Below are positions 23,335-32,894 of a stretch of 39,565 nucleotides of DNA, piece after piece. A program made the position numbers and the translations under genes. Source of the stretch: Roseateles sp. Lineage in GTDB: Bacteria > Pseudomonadota > Gammaproteobacteria > Burkholderiales > Burkholderiaceae_C. Location: positions 1-39,565 of the forward strand of contig JAFALK010000053.1 in NCBI GenBank assembly GCA_019234295.1, written 5' to 3'. Each line of letters starts with the position of its first letter. Within the stretch, counting starts at the first letter, position 1. Below the pieces are notes generated by a model. The model saw only the letters and a program-made list of their open reading frames with translations, was not told the origin of the DNA and did no database searches.

Positions 23335-25374
23335 ATGAACGGCAATCTGCATGCGCTGTCAAGATCCTTGAAGTCGCGCCTGGGAAGCTTGAAATTGCGT
23401 CTTGCCCTGGCTTCGGTTTCGGTGATCTTCCTGTGCGTGGGCGTGACGGCCCTGCTCGTGGTGCGCGACGTCGGTGCGCGCGCGGAACGCTCCATCATCG
23501 ACTCCACGCTCGGCGTCGACACTGTCAGCAAGACGATCGACTCGCGCTTGCTCAACCGTGAGCTCGCACTGAGCCGCGCCGCGGCGCAGTGGGCACCCAG
23601 CGGCGAGGACATGCGTGCGGATGCTGCGGCGTTCCTGCGCCGCCAGGCCGTGCTCGGCGCGCTGTTCTCGCAGCTGCTGATCGTCGATGCGCAGGGCGAG
23701 CTGCTCGCCGAGGCCGACGGCCCGCACGTGAGTACGGATCGGCACAGCCTGCGCGACCAGCAGTTCTACCGGCGCGCGCTGGCGGCGGGCGGCCGTGCCA
23801 TCACAGCCGAGCGCGGAGCGGGCGGATGGAGCGATACCGAGATCGTCGTCGCGGTGCCGATGCCCGGCGCGGCCAGGAACGCGGCGCCCGCGCTGCTGTG
23901 CGGCGTCGTGCATTCGCGCAAGGACAGCATGCTGACCGATTCCACCGATCACCATGCGGGTCCCGACGACCCGATCGGCACCGTGATCACCGACGCCTCT
24001 GGCCGCATCATCTCGCACGGCGATCCGCAATGGCTGGAGCGCGACGCTGGCGATGACCCTCGTCTACACGACGCGGTGGCACGGTGGCGCCGCGAGGGCG
24101 CCCCCATGGAGCCGGCCGCCTGGACCTGGCGCGTCGGATCTCAATTCGTGGCCATGGCCGCCGTGCCTTCGGCCGAGTGGATGGTGTTTCGCACCGCCTC
24201 GGCCGACCTGCTGCTGGGCGGGCCTGGCACGGCCCGCAAGGAAACGTTCTGGCTCAGTGGCGCCGTCGCCCTGATCGGCGCGGGACTGATTCTGGCGCTG
24301 TGCCACTGGCTGCTCCGTCCGATGGCCCAGCTGGAGCGCCGCGCGCTGCTGCTGCTGGACGACGGCATTCCACCGGACTCGCAATGGCCGCAAGCCGCGG
24401 GCGAGATCGGACACTTGTCTGAGGTCTTCCAGCATGTGCTGGCCCTGCGCGCCGCCAGCCAGCAGCGCAGCAATGAAGTGCTCACGCTGATGCGTGCCAT
24501 CGTGCGGCACGCGCCGGTGGGCATCTGCTTCGTGCGCGACGGGCGCTTCGAGCTCGTCAGCCAGCGGCTCAGCGAAGCGCTGGGCTACCAAGGCTCCGAG
24601 GAGCTCGTCGGCCAGCCTTTCGCTCGCATGCTGCCGAGCGAGGCACAGCAGCAGACGCTCACCGACGCAGCCCAGTACGCATTCACGCGCGACCAGAGCT
24701 ACCGGGGCGAGCATGAGTTCCGCCATCGCGCGGGCCACACTTTTTGGGCCTGGCTGCAGGGCGCGGCGCTGACGCCCGGCGACCCTCAGGCGGGCACGAT
24801 CTGGATCGTCTCTGACATCAGCGAGCTGCGAGCCCAGCGTGAACGGCTGTCCTGGTCGGCCTCGCACGACGGACTGACGCAGCTCGTGAACCGCCAGGAG
24901 TTCGACCGCCGGCTCGAGCAAGCCTGCGCGCCCAAGCGGCGCGGCGAGTCGAACTGCCTACTGATGATCGACCTGGACGGCTTCAAGCTCGTCAACGACA
25001 GCGCCGGACACGCGGCCGGCGACGCCATGCTGCAGGACGTGGCGCACCTGCTCACGCAAAACGTGCGCGACAGCGACACCGTGGCCCGCCTGGGCGGCGA
25101 CGAGTTCGCCGTGCTGCTGCGCGGCTGCGAGCTGCAGCAGGCCTTGCGGCTGGCCGAGCAGATCCGCGATTCGATCGACCTGCACCGGCGCGACTGGCAC
25201 GGGCTGCAGCTGCGAGTGGGCACGAGCATCGGCGCCATCCACTTAAGCCCAAAGTTCCGCAACGCTGCCGCCGCCATGGCCGCCGCGGATGCCGCCTGCT
25301 ACACGGCCAAGCGGCTGGGAAAGAACCGGGTCTCAGTGGGCATCAGCGACGCAACGGGGGCACCGATTTCATGA
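23335..25374 (+). CDS. Membrane dCache-PAS-GGDEF diguanylate cyclase
   Basis: This inner-membrane cyclase has 679 residues. It has TM1 (about 25-45), a periplasmic Cache-type sensor to about 300 (SLRDQQFYRRAL), TM2 (about 303-325), and a HAMP-like linker. A PAS/PAC region (about 385-500, IWIVSDISELRAQ) and a GGDEF domain with intact GGDEF at 587-591 follow. RDSD lies five residues before it as inhibitory site. No EAL domain is present. The ATG at 23335 has GGAG eight bases upstream and is preferred over the in-frame ATG 12 bases earlier. It follows mocR by 45 bases and may be cotranscribed with it. Confidence 0.93.
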   Translation: MNGNLHALSRSLKSRLGSLKLRLALASVSVIFLCVGVTALLVVRDVGARAERSIIDSTLGVDTVSKTIDSRLLNRELALSRAAAQWAPSGEDMRADAAAFLRRQAVLGALFSQLLIVDAQGELLAEADGPHVSTDRHSLRDQQFYRRALAAGGRAITAERGAGGWSDTEIVVAVPMPGAARNAAPALLCGVVHSRKDSMLTDSTDHHAGPDDPIGTVITDASGRIISHGDPQWLERDAGDDPRLHDAVARWRREGAPMEPAAWTWRVGSQFVAMAAVPSAEWMVFRTASADLLLGGPGTARKETFWLSGAVALIGAGLILALCHWLLRPMAQLERRALLLLDDGIPPDSQWPQAAGEIGHLSEVFQHVLALRAASQQRSNEVLTLMRAIVRHAPVGICFVRDGRFELVSQRLSEALGYQGSEELVGQPFARMLPSEAQQQTLTDAAQYAFTRDQSYRGEHEFRHRAGHTFWAWLQGAALTPGDPQAGTIWIVSDISELRAQRERLSWSASHDGLTQLVNRQEFDRRLEQACAPKRRGESNCLLMIDLDGFKLVNDSAGHAAGDAMLQDVAHLLTQNVRDSDTVARLGGDEFAVLLRGCELQQALRLAEQIRDSIDLHRRDWHGLQLRVGTSIGAIHLSPKFRNAAAAMAAADAACYTAKRLGKNRVSVGISDATGAPIS

Positions 25375-25479
25375 GCCCGTCTGTACCTGTACCGCGCGTA
25401 GGGCCGCCGTTCTGTGCTCCGCAGCGCCACCTCTTGCATTCATCACTGGCCAAACCTCTTTGACGACGAGTTGCACAGC

Positions 25480-27027
25480 ATGAACCTCAAACACCTCTCC
25501 ATCGGCAAACGCCTGGCCCTGGTGCTCGGCCTCATCCTCGCGCTGTGCCTTGCAAGCAGCGTGATCGCGATCACGCAGCTGCGCCGCATGAGCGCCGAAG
25601 TCCAGTCCATGGTCACCGAAGATCTGCAGACTGAGAGGCTGGCCTCCGATTGGCTGCTCAACACCTCCGGCAGCATCCAACGCTCGACCGCCATCGTCAA
25701 GAGCAGCGACATGAGCCTGAACGAGTATTTCGCGCCCATCAACGCGGAGATCATGCGGCAGACCAACGAGATCCAGAAGAAGCTCGAAGCCCTGATGAAC
25801 TCGCCGGAGGAGCAGACCCTGTTCGCACGCATCAGCGACGAACGCAAGGCCTACATCGCCACACGCGACAGGGTCATAGATCTGAAGAACAAGAACGAGG
25901 TGGATGCTGCAAGGCAGATGTTCCAAGATGCTTTCGAACCTCGCTCCAAGTCCTATGTGGATGCGATCGAGCAGTTGATGACGCTGGAGCGCCAGCGTCT
26001 CAACGACAGCGCCGCGCGCGTCGACGCCCTGCGCACACAGACGAGCCTGACACTGGCGGTGAGCGGGATTTCGGCCCTCGGACTGAGCGTGCTTCTGGCC
26101 CTGTACCTGACGCGTTCGATCACGCGGCCGCTGCACAGCGCCCAGGCCATGGCCGGCGCCATCGCTGCCATGGACCTCACCGGCCGCGCCCAGCCCAGCT
26201 ACCACCGCGACGAGACCGGCAGACTGCTTGAGTCGCTGGACACGATGCGCGCCGCACTGCAGCAGGCTCTCGGCCAGGTGCGCGAAGTGGCCGATGGCGT
26301 CTCCACCGCCAGCACGCAGATCGCCACCGGCAACGCCGACCTGTCGGCGCGCACCGAGCACGCCGCATCGAACCTGCAGCAGACCGCAGGCGCGATGGAA
26401 CAGCTCACCGGCACGGTTCGCCACACGGCGGATTCGGCCCGCACGGCCGGACAACTGGCGAGCTCTGCCGCCGGCGCTGCCGCCGAAGGCGGTGAGGTCA
26501 TGCGGCAGGTGGTCGCCACAATGGGCGATATCAGCGCCAGGTCGCGCAAGATCAGCGACATCATTGGCGTTATCGATGCGATCGCGTTCCAGACCAATAT
26601 CCTTGCCCTGAATGCGGCCGTGGAGGCCGCCCGGGCGGGTGAGCAGGGGCGCGGCTTCGCAGTCGTCGCCTCTGAGGTACGCACCCTGGCCAAGCGCTCC
26701 GCAGATGCCGCGCGCGAAATCAAGACCTTGATCGGCAGTTCGGTGGACAAGGTCGAGCTCGGCGTGCAACTTGTCGAGCAGGCCGGTGCGTCCATGGGAA
26801 ATATCGTGTCCAGCGTGCGCCGTGTGTCGGACATCATTGCTGAGATCGCCTTGGCCAGCGGAGAGCAGAGTCAGGGCATCGGCGAGGTCAACACGGCCGT
26901 CGTTCATCTGGATCAGATGACCCAGCAAAACGCGGCCCTGGTCGAGGAGTCGTCCGCAGCGGCCGACAGCCTGCGCGATCAGGCGCTGCGGCTCTCCGGT
27001 GTCGTTGGGAATTTCCGGCTGCCCTGA
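25480..27027 (+). CDS. Methyl-accepting chemotaxis protein, second receptor
   Basis: This 515-residue chemoreceptor has TM1 (about 11-31), a four-helix-bundle sensor ([20 protein letters not shown]), TM2 (about 188-210), HAMP and the signalling domain. The conserved tip is [20 protein letters not shown] near 366-386. It ends shortly after the adaptation region (VVGNFRLP) with no CheR-tethering pentapeptide. The start at 25480 fits the usual [16 protein letters not shown]-terminus; the ribosome-binding site is weak. It lies 105 bases after the cyclase gene. The binding-protein-like gene at 27438 is the nearest exported protein downstream. Confidence 0.92.
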   Translation: MNLKHLSIGKRLALVLGLILALCLASSVIAITQLRRMSAEVQSMVTEDLQTERLASDWLLNTSGSIQRSTAIVKSSDMSLNEYFAPINAEIMRQTNEIQKKLEALMNSPEEQTLFARISDERKAYIATRDRVIDLKNKNEVDAARQMFQDAFEPRSKSYVDAIEQLMTLERQRLNDSAARVDALRTQTSLTLAVSGISALGLSVLLALYLTRSITRPLHSAQAMAGAIAAMDLTGRAQPSYHRDETGRLLESLDTMRAALQQALGQVREVADGVSTASTQIATGNADLSARTEHAASNLQQTAGAMEQLTGTVRHTADSARTAGQLASSAAGAAAEGGEVMRQVVATMGDISARSRKISDIIGVIDAIAFQTNILALNAAVEAARAGEQGRGFAVVASEVRTLAKRSADAAREIKTLIGSSVDKVELGVQLVEQAGASMGNIVSSVRRVSDIIAEIALASGEQSQGIGEVNTAVVHLDQMTQQNAALVEESSAAADSLRDQALRLSGVVGNFRLP

Positions 27028-27072
27028 AGGAGCGGGCATGGCGCGTCGGACCTGCGTCGAAAACCCGATGGC

Positions 27073-27276
27073 TTAGGACGCCGGCCGCCCATCGTTGATC
27101 GCCCGGGTGCATTGCACAGCACCGCCCATCATCTTGCAGGACAGCATGTTGGCATGCCGCCACACGTAGTCGGAATTCGCCGAAGTCCGGCTGAACCCGA
27201 GGCAGGCCCGCCTCGTCGTCGTGAAGTCCGGCTCGCTATCGCCCGAGCCTGCCGCGATCGCGCGCTCCGCCTTCAT
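27073..27276 (-). CDS. Small Cys/Trp-containing hypothetical protein (67 aa)
   Basis: This short frame encodes MKAERAIAAGSGDSEPDF, then RRACLGFSRTSANSDYVW and a tail with CKMMGGAVQC and RAINDGRPAS. Spacing of Cys, Trp and Met residues looks protein-like rather than random, and GGAGA precedes the ATG. I do not recognise a family. Opposite-strand frames in this gap have no better claim. A 7-bp inverted repeat (GCTCGAC, six-base loop, GTCGAGC) lies at 27295-27314 just upstream. Confidence 0.4.
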   Translation of the reverse strand: MKAERAIAAGSGDSEPDFTTTRRACLGFSRTSANSDYVWRHANMLSCKMMGGAVQCTRAINDGRPAS

Positions 27277-27437
27277 GGACTTGTCTCCGGGCGTGCTCGA
27301 CCAGGGCGTCGAGCAGCTGCCACGCCCGCGCTAGTGCCACCCCACCTTCCCCTTCGATCGGGGATTTGACTTCGAGCCGAAGGCCTTACGATCGCAGTCG
27401 GAGGGTCTTTCCTGAACTGTGAGGTCGTAGAGGCGTA

Positions 27438-28304
27438 ATGTTGAACCGTCGCAGTTGCTTGCTTGCCGCTGCTGCCTGGCCCGCCGGCGTCACGAGTTGG
27501 ACCGGGAAAACGGCGCTGCGCTATCTGGAAGCGCCAGGGCACGACGCTTTCAACAGCTTCGCGATAGGCCTGCTCGGTGCGGCGATTCAGCGTGCGGCCT
27601 TGCCTTGCGCGTTGGAAGGCGTTCGCTACATACCGATGACCCAAGGGCGCATGGAGCTGGAGCTCCGCCAAGAGCGTGCTTCGCTGGACATCATGTGGGC
27701 CATGACCAGCCAATCGCGCGAGCAGTCCCTCTGCCCGATTCGAATTCCCCTGGACAGAGGGCTGCTGGGCTGGCGAGTCGCGCTGATCCGCAAGTCAGAC
27801 CTGCCGAGATGGAAGACCGCGCCGAATCGTGAGGAGCTTGCACGTCGCCACGCAGGGCAGGGACTGCACTGGCCCGACATCGAGATCATGCGGGCGAATG
27901 ACCTTCGCGTGGAAGCCGCCGCGGACAACCGGGCCCTGTGCGAGATGCTCATTGCCGGCCGGATCGACTACTTCCCGCGCTCGGTTCTCGAGGCGCGAGA
28001 CGACCTGAATCGCTTGGGACAGGATCAGCTCACGATCGCCCCGGGCTTCGCGCTGCACTATCCGGCCGCAAGCTACGCGTTCCTCAGCCCGCACCACGAG
28101 CACTGGGTCGCACCCCTTGCAAAGGCGCTCGATGCCCTGGTGACCAACGGGACCCTGCGGCAGCGTTTCCGCCGGAGTTTTCAGGACGAAATTGACGCAC
28201 TCTGCCTGGCGGACCGGAAGATCATCACGCTGAGGAATCCACTGCTGCCTGGGGGAACGCCGTTGAACCGGACTGAGTACTGGTGGAATCCCGCCGAAGC
28301 CTGA
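27438..28304 (+). CDS. Exported periplasmic binding-protein-like protein
   Basis: This 288-residue protein has a signal peptide (RRSCLLAAAAWPAGVTS) and a type-2 periplasmic binding fold. Recognisable parts are MTQGRMELELRQERASLDIMW, ALCEMLIAGRIDYFPRSVLEA and YAFLSPHHEHW. This is the pattern of orphan SBP-like proteins often found beside receptors, kinases or cyclases with no transporter. It is not closely similar to the paralog pair at 15221 and 34478. The ATG at 27438 has AGAGGCG upstream. A role in presenting a ligand to the chemoreceptor upstream is possible but unproven. Confidence 0.82.
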   Translation: MLNRRSCLLAAAAWPAGVTSWTGKTALRYLEAPGHDAFNSFAIGLLGAAIQRAALPCALEGVRYIPMTQGRMELELRQERASLDIMWAMTSQSREQSLCPIRIPLDRGLLGWRVALIRKSDLPRWKTAPNREELARRHAGQGLHWPDIEIMRANDLRVEAAADNRALCEMLIAGRIDYFPRSVLEARDDLNRLGQDQLTIAPGFALHYPAASYAFLSPHHEHWVAPLAKALDALVTNGTLRQRFRRSFQDEIDALCLADRKIITLRNPLLPGGTPLNRTEYWWNPAEA

Positions 28305-28422
28305 AGGCAATCCGCACCTGCATCGCCATCTGTTACATCTTCTGGTGCCGTGCAGGCATGGCAGCCAAACCAATTGCCGATACTGCTGGCATTTACTTGT
28401 CAAACCGTCACAGGAGATCTTC

Positions 28423-28812
28423 ATGGATGTACAGCAACTGGTGTCCGAGTTCCTCGCGTCCGAGCACGGTGCTCAGGCCACGCAAGCGCTCGCCGACCAG
28501 GGTGTCAGCGCCGATGACGCCCAGCAACTGCTCGGCCACGCAGCGAGTGCCGCCTACGACCACGTCGAGGCCCAGAATGCCGGCGTCATGGGCGAGCATC
28601 CCGGCAAGAGCTTCTTTGCAGCCTTCGCCGCGGGTCTCGTGCACGGGGACGGCTTCTTCAAGTCGCTCGTCGATGGCGGCGAAGGTGTCATGACGGGGCG
28701 CATCGCAGAGGCCATGGCGGCGCGCGCAGGGATCGACCCCGCCACCGCGTCCTCACTGGCCGCCGCGGCCACACCCTACGTGATCAGCTTTCTCAAGCAG
28801 AAACTCGGCTAG
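28423..28812 (+). CDS. Small alanine-rich hypothetical protein (129 aa), possibly DUF937/YidB-like
   Basis: The ATG at 28423 has a clear AGGAG ribosome-binding site. The protein is helical and Ala-rich. It opens [19 protein letters not shown] and ends with [14 protein letters not shown], a layout reminiscent of YidB/DUF937 proteins; I hold this only weakly. No signal peptide is visible. Its last 20 bases overlap the end of the convergent chemoreceptor gene. Confidence 0.8.
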   Translation: MDVQQLVSEFLASEHGAQATQALADQGVSADDAQQLLGHAASAAYDHVEAQNAGVMGEHPGKSFFAAFAAGLVHGDGFFKSLVDGGEGVMTGRIAEAMAARAGIDPATASSLAAAATPYVISFLKQKLG

Positions 28813-30382
28813 GGGCGCTCTGCGAGAACTGCGGGATCTTGAAGAAGCCTATGAGTTCCTGCAGTTCCTCGGCCTGACCGCTGAGTTCCTCAGCCGTCGC
28901 TGCCAGCTGCTCCGAGCCTGCCGCGTTTTGCTGCGTTGCCTGGCTCAGCTGTGCGATGGCTGCATTGATCTGCGCCACGCCGCTTGACTGCTCCTCGCTG
29001 GCGGCCGTGACCTGCTGCACGAGTGCCGAGGTCTTCCTGATGCTGGGCACCATCGCGCCGAGCTGCGTGCCTGCCCTCTCCGCCAGTACGACGCTCGACG
29101 AGGCCACCTCGCCGATCTCCCGCGCCGCAAGCTGGCTGCGCTCGGCAAGCCTTCTCACCTCCGCCGCCACCACCGCAAAGCCCTTGCCGTGCTCGCCTGC
29201 GCGTGCAGCCTCGATGGCCGCATTGAGTGCAAGCAGGTTGGTCCGGTACGCGATGTCGTCGATGACGCCGACCCTCGCAGCGATTTCCCGCATCGCTGCC
29301 ACCGTGGCGCGCACGGCTTCACCACCGGCCTCGGCTTCCTGCGCGGCCTGCTCAGCCAGGGAATCGGTGACACGCGCGCTTTCGGCGTTCTGCCTGATCG
29401 AAGATGTCATTTGCCCGAGCGACGCACTCGTTTCTTCGATGCTTGCTGCTTGTTCTCCGCTGGCTTGAGAAAGCGCCTGGGCGGCGCCGCTCACCTGCAC
29501 GGATGCGTCACTCAGTCCATCGGCACCCAGCGCCACCTCTGCCACGACGTGCGAGAGTTTCTCAACCATGGCCTTGATCGCATGCAGCAGGCTGCTGTCG
29601 TCACCCTGGCGCAGCGCAATGGCCACCGTCAGGTCTCCAGCCGCCACCACTTTGACAACGCGCGCCACATCGGCCGGGTCGCCGCCAACTTGGCGCAGAA
29701 CGCTGCGCAGGATCAATGCCGCCGAGAGCAGTAGCAAACCAAAGGCGACCCATGCCGTCAGGTGCATCCATCGCCTCGCTTGCTGGCTGGATGCTTCCGC
29801 ATGCGCCACCGCCAGCTCGCCGTACCGGGCGTTGAGCTCGATCAGCCGGTCGAGGTCATTGCCCAGCACATCGAACTTTCCTCGACTGTACGCAGCCACC
29901 CGCTGCTGCATGTCTTTGAACAACATCTTGCGGCGGTCGAATGTCTCGCTGCGCGCGAGCGCCTCGATGTCCTCGCTGACCTTGTCGGAGGTCTCGCGCC
30001 ATTCCTTGGCGTCTTGAACGCAGCGCTGCCAGGCCGTCACCTCTTCGCTCGCCTGCGGCAGGGGCTCGTACAAAGCCCACGCCGACTCAAATTGGGCGAA
30101 TTCCTGTCGACGTCGCCGAATCAGGTCCGGCAAGTCTTTGAATGATCCGGGGCGGTATTGCAGCAGCTCGACCGCTCGCGTGTTGAGGCGGATGGCGGTA
30201 TGCGCCTGCTTCATCTGCAGCAGCGCCCGCACGGACGGCAACCGGTTGCGTCCGATCTCGGCCAGCTCCGTGGCATCCGAGGCGAGGCCCCTGAAAGCAA
30301 TGAAGGTCGCTGCCGACAGCGCCAGCAGGGCCAGCACGACCAACGCGACAAGCTTGGTGCGGAAAGTGAACAGTGATCTCAT
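28793..30382 (-). CDS. Methyl-accepting chemotaxis protein, third receptor
   Basis: This 529-residue receptor has TM1 (about 10-29), a helical periplasmic sensor of about 170 residues, TM2 (about 206-228), a HAMP-like stretch and the signalling domain. The tip reads [21 protein letters not shown], a subtle variant (YRT for FQT) of the other two receptors, so it may belong to a different array or class. No C-terminal xWxxF motif. The ATG at 30382 follows a 13-bp palindrome (CGTCCT-G-AGGACG, 30394-30406). On the coding strand a GCCGATAC element, close to the FliA -10 consensus, lies in the upstream gap, but no matching -35 box was found. Confidence 0.92.
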   Translation of the reverse strand: MRSLFTFRTKLVALVVLALLALSAATFIAFRGLASDATELAEIGRNRLPSVRALLQMKQAHTAIRLNTRAVELLQYRPGSFKDLPDLIRRRRQEFAQFESAWALYEPLPQASEEVTAWQRCVQDAKEWRETSDKVSEDIEALARSETFDRRKMLFKDMQQRVAAYSRGKFDVLGNDLDRLIELNARYGELAVAHAEASSQQARRWMHLTAWVAFGLLLLSAALILRSVLRQVGGDPADVARVVKVVAAGDLTVAIALRQGDDSSLLHAIKAMVEKLSHVVAEVALGADGLSDASVQVSGAAQALSQASGEQAASIEETSASLGQMTSSIRQNAESARVTDSLAEQAAQEAEAGGEAVRATVAAMREIAARVGVIDDIAYRTNLLALNAAIEAARAGEHGKGFAVVAAEVRRLAERSQLAAREIGEVASSSVVLAERAGTQLGAMVPSIRKTSALVQQVTAASEEQSSGVAQINAAIAQLSQATQQNAAGSEQLAATAEELSGQAEELQELIGFFKIPQFSQSAPSRVSA

Positions 30383-30479
30383 GATGGGCGTCCCGTCCTG
30401 AGGACGAGTCTCGCAGCGTATCGGCCGTGGTGCTCAACAGATGTGCGCTGCGCGACAAGCATTGTCCGGATCGCGACAG

Positions 30480-31889
30480 CTATCCGAGTGCCTTCGCCAT
30501 TTGGCCGATGGTCTTCAGCGCGGTCTCGGTGCGGACGTCGTCCGGGTGTCCGAAATTGATTCGCACATGATTCCGGTAGCGGCGATCGGTCGAGAACAGA
30601 TGGCCGGGTGCCAGGCTGATCTCCTGGGACAGCGCCAGTCGATGCAGTTCCAGCGCGTCGACGCTCTGCGGTAATTCGATCCAGACGAAGTAGCCGCCTT
30701 CAGGCTGCGTGACCCGGGTGCCGCTCGGGAACCACTTCGCCACGCCGCGCAGCACGATCTGGCGATGGCGCAGCAGCGCCTGTCGCAGCTGGCGCAAATG
30801 CCTGTCATAGCCACCGTGCTGCAGGTACTCGCTCAGTCCCTCCTGGGACGGCACGGGCGCCGCCAGCGAGCTCATGAGCTTGCGCCGCCCAACAGTTGTG
30901 GCAAAGCGCCCTGCAGCGACCCACCCTACTCGAAAGCCCGGCGCCAGGGTCTTCGAGAACGAGCTGCAGTGCATCACCAGACCGGTGTAGTCCCAGGACT
31001 TGGCGGGCTTTGGCTTGTGAGTGCCGAAGTAGAGCTCGCCATACACGTCATCCTCGATCAGCGGCACCTGATGGTGGGCGAGCAAAGCAACGAGCTGCTG
31101 CTTCGCGGCGTCAGGCATCAAGCTGCCGAGGGGGTTCTGGAAATTGGGCATCAGCCAGCAGGCCTTGACCGGATGGCGCTCGAGCACAGCGGCCAGCGCG
31201 GCAATGTCGACGCCCGTGCGCGGATGCGTCGCCACCTCCACGGCCTTCAGGCTGTGCCGTTCCAGCGCCTGCAGCGCCCCGTAGAAGGTCGGCGATTCGA
31301 CTGCCACCAGGTCTCCGGGCCGTGTCACCGATTCAAGACAGAGGTTGAGCGCCTCCATCGCGCCATTGGTGATCACGAGCTCGTCGGTATCGATGGGGCA
31401 GCCGGCACCGAGGTAGCGCAGCGCGATCTGGCGACGCAGCTCTGCGCTGCCCGGCGAAAGGTCCTCGACAGTTTTCCAGGGGTCCAGGCGCCGCACCGCC
31501 TTGCCCAGCGCGAGGGCGAGCTTGGGCAGCGGAAAGAGATCGGGACTCGGAAATGCGGATCCCAGCGGCACCATGGCGCGATTGCGCGAGTAGCCCAGCA
31601 CCTGAAAGACCAGCTCGGACACCTCGACCTCGCGCACCTCCGCTGCTGGCGATGAGGCGGCCGGCTCCGCGGGTTTCGATGTGCCCTGGCGCACGAAATA
31701 GCCCGAGCGGGGCCGCGCCTCGATGAGGCCTTGTGCTTCCAGCAGATAGAAGGCTTCGAAAACGGTGGAGGGGCTGACGCCGCGATTGCGACTCGTCTCG
31801 CGCACCGATGGCACGCGGTCCCCAGGGCGCAGCTGTCCCGCTGCGATGGACTGCGCCACCTCCTGCGCAAGGATTTCGTATCGCTTCAT
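30480..31889 (-). CDS. MocR-type regulator (GntR HTH-aminotransferase), PLP-competent
   Basis: This 469-residue MocR regulator has a GntR winged helix (MKRYEILAQEVAQSIAAG, RPGDRVPSVRETS), an Ala/Glu linker and an aminotransferase-like domain. That domain keeps the canonical PLP residues: Asp280 and Tyr283 in EDDVYGELY, and Lys313 in SFSK. It is a paralog of the regulator at 21826. The start at 31889 is set by the HTH; longer upstream frame has no domain content. It is divergent from the cytochrome c genes, and two near-identical direct repeats occupy the shared promoter. Likely target: its own gene and/or the cytochrome operon. Confidence 0.92.
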   Translation of the reverse strand: MKRYEILAQEVAQSIAAGQLRPGDRVPSVRETSRNRGVSPSTVFEAFYLLEAQGLIEARPRSGYFVRQGTSKPAEPAASSPAAEVREVEVSELVFQVLGYSRNRAMVPLGSAFPSPDLFPLPKLALALGKAVRRLDPWKTVEDLSPGSAELRRQIALRYLGAGCPIDTDELVITNGAMEALNLCLESVTRPGDLVAVESPTFYGALQALERHSLKAVEVATHPRTGVDIAALAAVLERHPVKACWLMPNFQNPLGSLMPDAAKQQLVALLAHHQVPLIEDDVYGELYFGTHKPKPAKSWDYTGLVMHCSSFSKTLAPGFRVGWVAAGRFATTVGRRKLMSSLAAPVPSQEGLSEYLQHGGYDRHLRQLRQALLRHRQIVLRGVAKWFPSGTRVTQPEGGYFVWIELPQSVDALELHRLALSQEISLAPGHLFSTDRRYRNHVRINFGHPDDVRTETALKTIGQMAKALG

Positions 31890-31918
31890 ACCGTGGCAGA
31901 TGCATCCTGCGCGAAAGG

Positions 31919-32012
31919 CATCTGATATGCAAATTTGTTCATTCTCTTCGACTGTACTGAACACAGAAGCACTATGGTGAATATCCACTTGCGGCCACAT
32001 CTGATCTGCAAA
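31919..32012. repeat. Direct repeats CATCTGATNTGCAAA, candidate MocR binding sites
   Basis: CATCTGATATGCAAA (31919-31933) and CATCTGATCTGCAAA (31998-32012) match at 14 of 15 positions, 79 bases apart. Each is followed by GTTC two or three bases later. They fill the divergent region between mocR and the cytochrome c gene. Confidence 0.6.
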
Positions 32013-32087
32013 AAGTTCTGAAAACTGAATCTGGAACTCGGCTGCACCTTTAGGCACAGTCTGTTCCGGAAATGGAGGTGCTGCTGT

Positions 32088-32894
32088 ATGGGTCCGCTGC
32101 GCTGCGTGCGAACAGTTCTTGCAAGCTTCTTTGGCCACCGGTACGGCGGAGCGGTCGGCGCAGAACTGGCTGGGGGCAAGTCTTGCTCGATCGCGCTTGC
32201 CACGCTGCTGACGCTCGCGTCGCCCGCAGCTGTCCACGCCTTTGCGCCCCAGGACGCCACGGCGCAGACCGCAATGGACACCATGGCGCAGCGGATGCAG
32301 GCCTGCGCCCTGTGCCATGGCAAGGAAGGTCGGGCCACGCGGGCCGGTTACTTCCCGCGCATCGCGGGCAAGCCTGCCGGCTATTTGTTCAACCAGCTGA
32401 AGAACTTCCAGGAAGGTCGCCGGAGCAATCAGACGATGAATCAGTTCCTGCTCACGATGTCGGACGACTATCTTCACGAGATTGCCGACTACTTCGCAGC
32501 ACTCGATCTGCCTTACCCGCCGGCCGCATCGAGCGGCCTTGACGCTGCCCAGCAAGGTCTTGCGCAGTCACTCGCTCTCCACGGCGCGCCCGAGCGCAAG
32601 ATTCCAGCCTGCGTGACCTGCCACGGCAGCCAGCTCGCAGGCCGACTGCCAGCAACGCCAGGGCTGCTGAGCCTGCCGGCCTTCTATCTGAGCGGGCAAC
32701 TGGGCGCATGGCGGACGAACACCCGCAAGGCGAAGGCACCGGACTGCATGGCCGACATCGCCAAGCGCCTGGAGCCCGAGGAGATCGATGCGCTCGCCCA
32801 CTGGCTGTCCTCGCAGTCATTGCCCGCGGGAACGCAGCCGGAACGCGCCTCGACGCAGCTGCTTCCCCTGGCCTGCGGGAGTGCCGGGCGATGA
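32088..32894 (+). CDS. Di-heme cytochrome c (c4-like)
   Basis: This exported electron carrier has 268 residues and two heme-binding motifs, CALCH (73-77) and CVTCH (175-179), each followed by a cytochrome c4/c553-like domain. Methionine ligand candidates lie in the NQTMNQFL region and its counterpart. The N-terminus (MGPLRCVRTVLASF) is unusually long before the hydrophobic core of the signal peptide (ALATLLTLASPAAVHA). The ATG at 32088 has GGAGG eight bases upstream, which supports it. Its stop overlaps the next start as ATGA, so the two cytochromes are coupled. Confidence 0.92.
   Translation: MGPLRCVRTVLASFFGHRYGGAVGAELAGGKSCSIALATLLTLASPAAVHAFAPQDATAQTAMDTMAQRMQACALCHGKEGRATRAGYFPRIAGKPAGYLFNQLKNFQEGRRSNQTMNQFLLTMSDDYLHEIADYFAALDLPYPPAASSGLDAAQQGLAQSLALHGAPERKIPACVTCHGSQLAGRLPATPGLLSLPAFYLSGQLGAWRTNTRKAKAPDCMADIAKRLEPEEIDALAHWLSSQSLPAGTQPERASTQLLPLACGSAGR

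Noticed and set aside
25369..27039. A 556-residue minus-strand frame opposite the second chemoreceptor
   Set aside because: Codon-position GC and clear receptor motifs belong to the plus strand; the antisense translation has no domain.
28390..28415. Sigma-54-like TGGCA...TTG before the 28423 gene
   Set aside because: The spacing is one base off and the TTGC half is not met (TTGT), so it fails the -24/-12 rule.
30383..30479. FliA promoter for the third chemoreceptor
   Set aside because: GCCGATAC resembles the -10 element, but no TAAA-type -35 box lies at the required distance.
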